Positions 1 to 5,650 of a stretch of DNA of 5,650 nt are shown piece after piece (position 1 is the stretch's first letter; each line of letters starts with the position of its first letter). The notes below the pieces were generated by a model. That model did not search any database, was not told where the DNA came from, and saw only the letters and a list, made by a program, of their open reading frames with translations. The stretch lies in NCBI GenBank assembly GCA_003695455.1, contig RFJF01000700.1:1-5650 (forward strand), in the 5' to 3' direction. The position numbers and the translations under genes were made by a program. Source of the DNA: Chloroflexota bacterium (GTDB taxonomy: Bacteria > Chloroflexota > Anaerolineae > 4572-78 > J111).

Positions 1-5
1 AAATG

Positions 6-82
6 ACTCCCCGCTGCCGATAAAATAGCAGGACAGGCTTGCCCGTTCATTTTGCTGCGCACGCGCCCGGAGCGCGGGGAGT
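6..82 (+). promoter_or_regulatory. Long-range inverted repeat masking the kinase ribosome-binding site
   Basis: ACTCCCCGC at 6-14 is a perfect 9-base reverse complement of GCGGGGAGT at 74-82. The right arm contains the Shine-Dalgarno sequence GGGGAG (76-81) that lies 8 bases before the kinase ATG at 90. One G-U pair (5/83) and one U-A pair (4/84) could extend the stem. A transcript starting upstream of position 6 could therefore fold so that the left arm hides the ribosome-binding site. A shorter competing hairpin, CGCGC (62-66) with GCGCG (72-76), overlaps the same right arm. The pairing is seen in the sequence; any role in translation control is inference. It would be irrelevant if transcription starts after position 14. 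Confidence 0.35.
21..35 (+). promoter_or_regulatory. Candidate -10 element upstream of the sensor kinase
   Basis: TAAAAT at 21-26 matches the sigma70-type -10 consensus at five of six bases and lies 69 bases before the kinase ATG. It continues into a GGACA block (31-35). A nearly identical arrangement occurs 73 bases before the next gene (2518-2531). No convincing -35 hexamer is visible at the expected distance, and the window edge removes most of the upstream sequence, so this is a weak call resting mainly on the resemblance between the two leaders. Confidence 0.2.
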
Positions 83-89
83 TAAACAG

Positions 90-2453
90 ATGGTCCAACA
101 ATCTCAAAAAATATTGTTTGTTAACCAAAATCCGGCGGCGGCCCGGCAATGGTTGCCCCTGCTTGAATCGTTGAACGGCGCGGATTTTCAGGTAGAACAG
201 GTTGACCCGCTGCCGGTGATGTCCGGCAAAGTTGTTGCCAAAAATTACTGCGCAGCCCTGCTGCAAACTGTGGGCGCGCTCGGCCCGTTTACCCAACTCC
301 GAACCCAAATGCCGCAACTGCCCATCATCATTCTGTGCGAGCAGGAAAATATTGACAGCGCGCAGCACGCGCTGCGGGCCGGCGCGCAAGATGTGCTGGT
401 GCTGGCAGATACCACCAAAACCCTGCTCAAACGCGCCATCACCCACGCCATCGAGCGCAAAATTGCCGAAGCGCCGCTGATTGAAAGCGAAACACGCTAC
501 CGGGCGCTATTTAAAAATGCCCGCAACGTGGCCTACATCACCACCCGCGACGGCAAATTCATTGATGTAAACCGGGCAGCCCTGGCGCTGTTTGGCTACC
601 GCCGGGATGAGATAATCGGGATGCACGTAAAAAATCTGCACGCCCACCCGGAAGAGCACAAAAAGCTGGCAAAAACTGCCGCAAACAAAGGCACCATCAA
701 GGATTACGAGGTAAAATTAAAAACAAAAGCCGGGCAAATACTCACCTGCCTGCTCAATCTTTCGGCCCGCCGCGCCCCCGATGGCACTACCGTTGAGTAC
801 CACGGCTTTATCCGTAACATCACCCACCGCAAAACACTTGAAGAACGGTGGCGTCGCTACGAATTCATTGTCAACAATTCCAAAGAATTTATGACCCTCA
901 TTAACCACAATTACGTGTACGATGCCGTAAATGATTCCTACTGCACCGCCCACGGTATGCACCAGGACGATATTGTCGGTAAATCGGTGGCCGAAGTTTG
1001 GGGTGAAGAAGTTTACCTGACCAAAATCAAACCAACCCTCGACCGCTGTTTTGCCGGCGAGGAAAGTTACTTTCAGGGCTGGCTGAGTTTCAAGGCGCTG
1101 GGCGAGCGCTACATGCACGTTACCTACTACCCCTACCACAACACCGAAGGTGTGGTTTCGCACGTGGTGGTGGTTTCGCGTGACGTGACAGAACGCACCC
1201 TGGCTGAAGAGGCGCTGGGCAAAGCTCACGCCCAAAACGAACAGCTGCTGGCCTCTATTCCCTCAATTTTGATTGGCGTTAATTCTGATGACCAAATAAC
1301 CCACCTCAACCGTCCCGCCGAAGAAACATTTGGCGTTAAGGCCGATGATGTGGTAGGCCGGCCGCTGCTGGAAAGTAGTATTCAATGGGACTGGATGGAA
1401 ATTCTCACCCGCATTGACGAGGGCCGCAAAGGGATGACACTGACCTCGCTGCACGATGTAAAATACACCCGCGCCGACGGCAAAGAAGGTTTTCTGAATG
1501 TCATTGTCAGTCCGTTTGTGGGCGAATCAACCCGGAAGGCCGGTTTTTTGCTGATTGGGCAGGACGTGACCGAGCGCAAAGTGCTGGAAAGCCAGTTGGC
1601 GCAGGCCCAAAAACTGGAGTCGATTGGACAGCTTGCCGCCGGCATTGCCCACGAAATCAACACCCCTACCCAGTACGTGGGCGACAACATTCGCTTTTTG
1701 CAGGAATCGTTCACCGATTTGTCGGGGTTGCTTGATTCATATCAGAAGATGCTGGCGGCGGCCAAAAACGGCGGTGTAACAAACGAGGTGGTTCAGCAAG
1801 TAGAAGAGGCGCAGGACGAAGCCGACCTGGAATTTCTGATCGAGGAAATTCCCGCCGCCATTTCCCAGTCAATCGAGGGAATTGAACGGGTTACAGGCAT
1901 TGTGCGGGCCATGAAAGAGTTTTCTCACCCCGGAGTTGAGCAAAAAACCGCCATTGACATCAACAAAGCCATTGAAAGCACCATTACCGTGGCCCGCAAC
2001 GAATGGAAATATGTTGCTGAACTGGTGACCGATTTTGACCCGGACATGCCGCCGGTGCCGTGCCTGCCCGGCGAGTTCAATCAGGCAATTTTGAATATGA
2101 TTATCAACGCCACCCACGCCATTGATGCACTTGACGGCACGGGCGACGGCCCCAAAGGCACCATCACGGTGCAAACTCGCAAAGATGGAAATTGGGCCGA
2201 AATTCGGGTGTCAGATACCGGCACCGGCATCCCGGAGGCGGTTCGGCCCAGAATTTTTGATCCGTTTTTTACCACCAAAGGCGTGGGGCAGGGCACCGGG
2301 CAGGGGTTGGCTATTTCACATTCGGTCATTGCAGACAAGCACGGCGGCACCATTACCTTTGAAACAGAAATGGGCGTGGGGACCACGTTCATCATTCGCC
2401 TGCCCATCGAGCTTGTGCCGGCCAACGGTACCGAGCTTGTGCCGGCCCGCTGA
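90..2453 (+). CDS. Soluble multi-PAS sensor histidine kinase with degenerate N-terminal receiver
   Basis: 787-residue cytoplasmic sensor histidine kinase with no signal peptide or membrane segment. The ATG at 90 is chosen because GGGGAG (76-81) sits 8 bases upstream; an in-frame TTG at 39 would add 17 unremarkable residues. Domain order: receiver-like fold (about 7-125); PAS1 (about 134-254), PAS2 (about 255-375) and PAS3 (about 382-502), each ending in a PAC-type motif such as RDVTER; HisKA with phospho-accepting His521 in AAGIAHEINTPTQ; and HATPase with N-box Asn669/Asn673, G1 box DTGTG (709-713), F-box FDPFFTTK (723-730) and G2 box GTGQGL (735-740). All catalytic boxes look intact, so autophosphorylation is expected. 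The receiver-like domain lacks every phosphotransfer residue: Asn12-Gln13 at the acidic pair, Gln59 at the phospho-acceptor Asp, Cys83 at Thr/Ser and Leu105 at Lys. The response regulator gene that follows on the same strand is the likely phosphotransfer partner. The signal sensed is unknown. The last 15 residues contain a tandem ELVPA repeat. Confidence 0.93.
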   Translation: MVQQSQKILFVNQNPAAARQWLPLLESLNGADFQVEQVDPLPVMSGKVVAKNYCAALLQTVGALGPFTQLRTQMPQLPIIILCEQENIDSAQHALRAGAQDVLVLADTTKTLLKRAITHAIERKIAEAPLIESETRYRALFKNARNVAYITTRDGKFIDVNRAALALFGYRRDEIIGMHVKNLHAHPEEHKKLAKTAANKGTIKDYEVKLKTKAGQILTCLLNLSARRAPDGTTVEYHGFIRNITHRKTLEERWRRYEFIVNNSKEFMTLINHNYVYDAVNDSYCTAHGMHQDDIVGKSVAEVWGEEVYLTKIKPTLDRCFAGEESYFQGWLSFKALGERYMHVTYYPYHNTEGVVSHVVVVSRDVTERTLAEEALGKAHAQNEQLLASIPSILIGVNSDDQITHLNRPAEETFGVKADDVVGRPLLESSIQWDWMEILTRIDEGRKGMTLTSLHDVKYTRADGKEGFLNVIVSPFVGESTRKAGFLLIGQDVTERKVLESQLAQAQKLESIGQLAAGIAHEINTPTQYVGDNIRFLQESFTDLSGLLDSYQKMLAAAKNGGVTNEVVQQVEEAQDEADLEFLIEEIPAAISQSIEGIERVTGIVRAMKEFSHPGVEQKTAIDINKAIESTITVARNEWKYVAELVTDFDPDMPPVPCLPGEFNQAILNMIINATHAIDALDGTGDGPKGTITVQTRKDGNWAEIRVSDTGTGIPEAVRPRIFDPFFTTKGVGQGTGQGLAISHSVIADKHGGTITFETEMGVGTTFIIRLPIELVPANGTELVPAR
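2408..2447 (+). repeat. Short tandem duplication at the kinase 3' end
   Basis: CGAGCTTGTGCCGGCC occurs exactly at 2408-2423 and again at 2432-2447, a period of 24 bases that keeps the reading frame. It gives ELVPA twice at the extreme C-terminus of the kinase, beyond the last HATPase strand (FIIRLP). The second copy supplies the final residues before the TGA stop. This looks like a slippage or duplication event that added eight codons. Confidence 0.75.
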
Positions 2454-2494
2454 ATTCCGGGAGCAGACCGGTTTGCGGATTCTAAATACACCGC

Positions 2495-2510
2495 TGTGGT
2501 TCTGACCACA
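2495..2510. promoter_or_regulatory. Perfect inverted repeat upstream of the response regulator
   Basis: TGTGGT (2495-2500) and ACCACA (2505-2510) are perfect complements around a TCTG spacer, in the 137-base gap between the kinase stop and the regulator ATG. No T-run follows, so it is not a typical intrinsic terminator. Its left arm sits exactly where a -35 box would fall for the candidate -10 at 2518-2523 (17-base spacing), which fits an operator. It could also be a simple RNA hairpin in a read-through kinase-regulator transcript. Confidence 0.4.
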
Positions 2511-2517
2511 CTTGTGC

Positions 2518-2531
2518 TAAAATATCGGACA
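2518..2531 (+). promoter_or_regulatory. Candidate extended -10 promoter for the response regulator
   Basis: TAAAAT (2518-2523) matches the -10 consensus at five of six bases and is preceded by TGC, giving the TGn extended -10 motif, which can work without a good -35. The predicted start near 2530 would leave a leader of about 60 bases. The block runs into GGACA (2527-2531), as in the kinase leader. It suggests that the regulator can be transcribed independently of the kinase. Motif-based only. Confidence 0.35.
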
Positions 2532-2590
2532 AACACTTACACCGCCATCAATCCAACCCGGTAGTTCGGTAACGGCTGAGGATTTATGAC

Positions 2591-3754
2591 ATGAACAATA
2601 AAATTCTGTTTGTTGACGACGACTCAAATTTGTTGGCCGCATTAAAACGCCGCCTGCGCAAACAGTTTGACATTGCCGTGGCGGTTGGGCCGGAACTGGG
2701 GCTGGAAGTGATTGAGAGCGCCGGCCCGTTTGCCGTGGTAGTAGCCGATATGCGCATGCCCGGCATGAACGGCATCGAGTTTCTGGCGCACGTGAAAGAA
2801 ATGTCGCCGGATACGGTGCGGATGATGCTCACCGGCAACGCCGATATGCAAACCGCTATTGACGCCGTGAACGAGGGCAACATTTTCCGCTTTCTGACCA
2901 AACCTTGCCCGCAGAGTACCATGGTAACCGCGCTTGAATCCGGGTTGGAACAGTACCGGCTGGTCAACGCCGAGCGGGAATTACTGGAAAATACGCTGAT
3001 GGGCAGCCTGAAAATGCTCAGCGAAATTCTGAGCCTGGTCAATCCGCTGGCCTTTAGCCGCGCTACCCGCGTGCGCCGCTACGTGCAGCACATTGGCACA
3101 CAGCGAGGTACGCCCCCCGGCTGGTGGCAGTTTGAGGTGGCCGCCCTGCTCTCGCAGATTGGCTGCGTTACCCTCACTGCCGATATGCTGGACAAGGTGT
3201 ACGCCCAGGTTCCGCTGTCGGAAGATGAACAGCAAATGTACGCCACCCACCCCACCGTGGCCTACAACCTGCTCAACAAAATTCCCCGGCTGGAGCCGAT
3301 TGCCAAAATGGTAGCCAACCAGCAAAAGCCGTTTTACATGTACCCCGCTGCAGATACAATGGACGACGAGGAAAAACGTGTGGCGTTTGGCGGCCAAATC
3401 CTCAAAGTGGTGCTTGATTTTGACCAGTTGGTCATCAACGGCCTGCCCAAACAAGAGGCGTTATCGCGGTTGCGCCAGCACCCGGAAGAGTACAACGCCC
3501 AACTGGTAGCCAACCTGTCATCTGTGCAGATGGAAAAAATGGGGGATATGGTCAAAATGCTGCGGGTGAAACAACTCAAAACGGGGATGGTTGCCGATAA
3601 CGACATCCGCGCCCAAAACGGGCTGCTGCTGGTTCCCAAAGGGCAGGAAATCACCTACCCGGTGCTGGAGCGATTGCGCAATTTTGCCCGGCAAATTGGC
3701 ATTGTTGAGCCGATGCGGGTGCTGGTTCACGAACAGCACGAATTGGGGGGATAA
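2591..3754 (+). CDS. Response regulator with degenerate HD-GYP-like output domain
   Basis: 387-residue cytoplasmic response regulator. The ATG at 2591 follows GAGGA (2578-2582) at 8 bases; an ATG at 2586 stops after two codons. The receiver (about 3-125) is complete: acidic pair Asp9/Asp10, phospho-acceptor Asp53 in VVADMRMPGMNG, Thr81 and Lys104 before Pro105, the RpfG-like receiver type. A helical linker (120-140) leads to an HD-GYP-like region (about 138-282). The overall helical pattern fits (AALLSQIGCVT, H220 in ATHPTVAYNLL, IPRLEPIAKMV, GGQILKVVLDFD). However, the HD pair is Ser188-Gln189, the next His site is Asn243-Gln244-Gln245, the first helix His is replaced (RATRV, 157-161), and GYP is MYP (250-252). 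Metal binding and cyclic-di-GMP hydrolysis are therefore unlikely. A C-terminal module (about 328-380) carries GMVADNDIR and GLLLVPKGQEIT. It lies just downstream of the kinase and is its probable partner. A run of six G precedes the stop. Output is probably through protein contact (inference). Confidence 0.9.
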   Translation: MNNKILFVDDDSNLLAALKRRLRKQFDIAVAVGPELGLEVIESAGPFAVVVADMRMPGMNGIEFLAHVKEMSPDTVRMMLTGNADMQTAIDAVNEGNIFRFLTKPCPQSTMVTALESGLEQYRLVNAERELLENTLMGSLKMLSEILSLVNPLAFSRATRVRRYVQHIGTQRGTPPGWWQFEVAALLSQIGCVTLTADMLDKVYAQVPLSEDEQQMYATHPTVAYNLLNKIPRLEPIAKMVANQQKPFYMYPAADTMDDEEKRVAFGGQILKVVLDFDQLVINGLPKQEALSRLRQHPEEYNAQLVANLSSVQMEKMGDMVKMLRVKQLKTGMVADNDIRAQNGLLLVPKGQEITYPVLERLRNFARQIGIVEPMRVLVHEQHELGG

Positions 3755-3767
3755 CCGGCGCGCGGTT
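3753..3767. terminator. Small hairpin between convergent genes
   Basis: AACCG (3753-3757) and CGGTT (3763-3767) are perfect complements around GCGCG, filling most of the 17-base gap between the regulator stop and the stop of the convergent membrane protein gene. The position suits a shared bidirectional terminator, but the stem is only five pairs and neither strand shows a T-run, so termination here is uncertain. Confidence 0.25.
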
Positions 3768-3771
3768 CGGC

Positions 3772-4455
3772 TCAGCACGCCGCCGTTGAGTAAAAACCTT
3801 CCAGCCGCGTGGTCACATAACGGCCTACCAGCACGGCAATCACCGCCAACCCGGCCACCGCCACCCATTGCGCGGCGGTAAATTCAAAACCGTACGCCCC
3901 AATCATCGTAATCAAAACCAACCCCGGCAAGCGCCCCACAAAATTGGCTGTAAAAAACCGCCAGAACGAAATAGGACTCTGCCCGGCCAGATAGTTGGTG
4001 ATGTTGCTGGGGATAATGGGAAACCAGAAGCTGACGATGAAAAACAGCATCCCCTGCCGCCGAACCATGCGCTGCCAGCGCTGCAAAATACTCTGCGGAA
4101 TGACCCGGTCAATTACCCCGTCGCCGGCGTGACGGCTGATCACAAACGCCAGTTGGCTGGCGCCCACCGCGCCCAGCACGTTCAGCAGCACGCCCTGCGG
4201 AAATCCGTACAGGTAGCCGGCGGCTACCATCAGGCCCTGCCCGGGGATAATCACCGTCAGTACTTGCAGGCTCAGAATAATCACAAACACCAGCGGTCCC
4301 CACACCCCAATTTCGGTCAGGTAGCGGCTGATTGCCTCTTTGTCGCGCAGAATCGTCCACACATCGGCCAGGTGGGGCCACGCCATCCAGACAGTAAAAA
4401 TCGCCGCAAAAATCCCGGCAGCGATCATTCCCCGGCGAATGAATTGGGTTGACAT
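3772..4455 (-). CDS. VTT/DedA superfamily membrane protein (TVP38/TMEM64-like)
   Basis: 227-residue integral inner-membrane protein of the VTT (SNARE-associated, DedA, TVP38/TMEM64) superfamily. Members of this superfamily have been linked to lipid scrambling and to membrane homeostasis; no substrate can be read here. Hydrophobic segments lie near residues 9-27, 53-76, 78-106, 136-155, 168-190 and 195-213. Family hallmarks are PGQGLMVAAGYLYG (71-84) followed by a Gly/Ala-rich helix (GAVGASQLAF, 95-104), and the second half PIIPSNITNYLAG (146-158) with GRLPG (174-178). Where relatives usually have an Arg just before the Pro-x-x-Pro segment, this protein reads SFWFP. The start at 4455 is chosen because AAGAG lies 5 bases upstream; ATGs at 4479 and 4476 would add 8 or 7 residues but have no Shine-Dalgarno and lie at the predicted transcription start. 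It is convergent with the response regulator and divergent from pgi, so it is probably transcribed alone. Confidence 0.85.
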   Translation of the reverse strand: MSTQFIRRGMIAAGIFAAIFTVWMAWPHLADVWTILRDKEAISRYLTEIGVWGPLVFVIILSLQVLTVIIPGQGLMVAAGYLYGFPQGVLLNVLGAVGASQLAFVISRHAGDGVIDRVIPQSILQRWQRMVRRQGMLFFIVSFWFPIIPSNITNYLAGQSPISFWRFFTANFVGRLPGLVLITMIGAYGFEFTAAQWVAVAGLAVIAVLVGRYVTTRLEGFYSTAAC

Positions 4456-4465
4456 TCTTGCTCTT

Positions 4466-4492
4466 TTGTCAGTCATCATATTACACTATACT
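4466..4492 (+). promoter_or_regulatory. Candidate pgi promoter
   Basis: TTGTCA (4466-4471) and TATACT (4487-4492) form a sigma70-like pair with a short 15-base spacer. The -10 matches at five of six bases. The predicted start near 4499 would give a leader of about 105 bases for pgi, containing the TCAGGC repeats and the terminator-like hairpin. The -35 lies inside the 5' end of the divergent membrane protein open frame if the longer start is used. Motif-based only. Confidence 0.3.
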
Positions 4493-4512
4493 CAGGCACC
4501 GGCATCAGGCAA
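4485..4512 (-). promoter_or_regulatory. Candidate promoter for the VTT membrane protein
   Basis: On the minus strand TTGCCT (4512 to 4507) and TATAGT (4490 to 4485) are separated by 16 bases. The -10 matches at five of six bases, the -35 at four. The predicted start near 4478 leaves a leader of about 23 bases before the ATG at 4455, which supports that start over the upstream ATGs. This -10 overlaps the pgi candidate -10 face to face, so the two promoters could not be bound by polymerase simultaneously. Confidence 0.3.
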
Positions 4513-4540
4513 TTTTCATCTGCCAATTTTTGACGCCTGA
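4492..4540. repeat. TCAGGC half-sites, direct and inverted
   Basis: TCAGGCA occurs at 4492-4498 and 4505-4511 (period 13), and its inverse GCCTGA at 4535-4540. The second and third copies could pair as a 6-base stem around a 24-base loop. In the same stretch CAATTTT repeats at 4510-4516 and 4524-4530, and CACCGGC repeats at 4497-4503 and 4547-4553. The cluster sits on and just downstream of the overlapping divergent promoters, a typical place for a transcription factor to bind. Which factor cannot be told. Confidence 0.4.
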
Positions 4541-4545
4541 ATTGA

Positions 4546-5650
<1,105 letters not shown>

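Noticed and set aside
39..89. TTG start at 39 extending the kinase by 17 residues
   Set aside because: No Shine-Dalgarno before it, and the ATG at 90 has GGGGAG at ideal spacing; the extra residues add no recognisable domain.
717..1235. Minus-strand open frame of 172 codons inside the kinase
   Set aside because: Antisense to clear PAS domains; its composition (His/Val-rich) is that of a reverse-frame shadow, with no domain or ribosome-binding site.
2122..2505. Plus-strand frame overlapping the kinase 3' end
   Set aside because: Out-of-frame shadow of the HATPase region; no motif of its own.
2586..2594. ATG-ACA-TGA mini-frame just before the regulator start
   Set aside because: Two codons only, and the ribosome-binding-site spacing fits the ATG at 2591 better.
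3745..3750. Run of six G at the regulator stop as a programmed frameshift site
   Set aside because: It lies two codons before the stop and no meaningful extension in another frame is recognisable.
3868..4452. Plus-strand open frame of 194 codons opposite the VTT gene
   Set aside because: The minus strand encodes a convincing membrane protein; this frame is rich in Gln, His, Pro and Asn, as expected for the complement of hydrophobic codons.

Overview
The window reads as an ordinary chromosomal stretch of a free-living bacterium. It is moderately GC-rich (mid-50s percent by eye), uses standard bacterial start signals, and has four protein genes packed with short gaps. I see no tRNA, rRNA, CRISPR array, insertion sequence or phage gene, and no gene-free stretch longer than about 140 bases. 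The taxon cannot be fixed from the sequence. The multi-PAS soluble kinase plus a response regulator with a non-canonical HD domain reminds me of Chloroflexota (Anaerolineae-like) or deltaproteobacterial genomes, but that is a weak impression.

Layout. 90-2453 (+) is a soluble hybrid-type sensor histidine kinase: a receiver-like N-terminal domain that has lost its phosphorylation residues, three PAS domains, and an intact HisKA/HATPase core. After a 137-base gap, 2591-3754 (+) is its probable partner: a response regulator with an intact receiver, an HD-GYP-like domain whose metal-binding residues are replaced, and a small C-terminal module. 3772-4455 (-) converges on it and encodes a VTT/DedA (TVP38/TMEM64) membrane protein. 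A 126-150 base divergent intergenic region follows, with overlapping candidate promoters, repeated TCAGGC half-sites and a terminator-like hairpin. 4606 to the window end (+) is the first 348 codons of glucose-6-phosphate isomerase (pgi), cut by the window edge.

How they work together. The kinase and regulator make a plausible two-component pair: cytosolic signals sensed by the PAS domains would drive autophosphorylation at His521 and transfer to Asp53 of the regulator. Each partner carries one degenerate module (a dead receiver in the kinase, a dead HD-GYP in the regulator), so the output is probably protein-protein interaction rather than cyclic-di-GMP hydrolysis. The membrane protein and pgi are not obviously linked to that pathway.

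The points most worth checking are the two degenerate signalling domains, an inverted repeat that would mask the kinase ribosome-binding site, and a terminator-like hairpin in the pgi leader.
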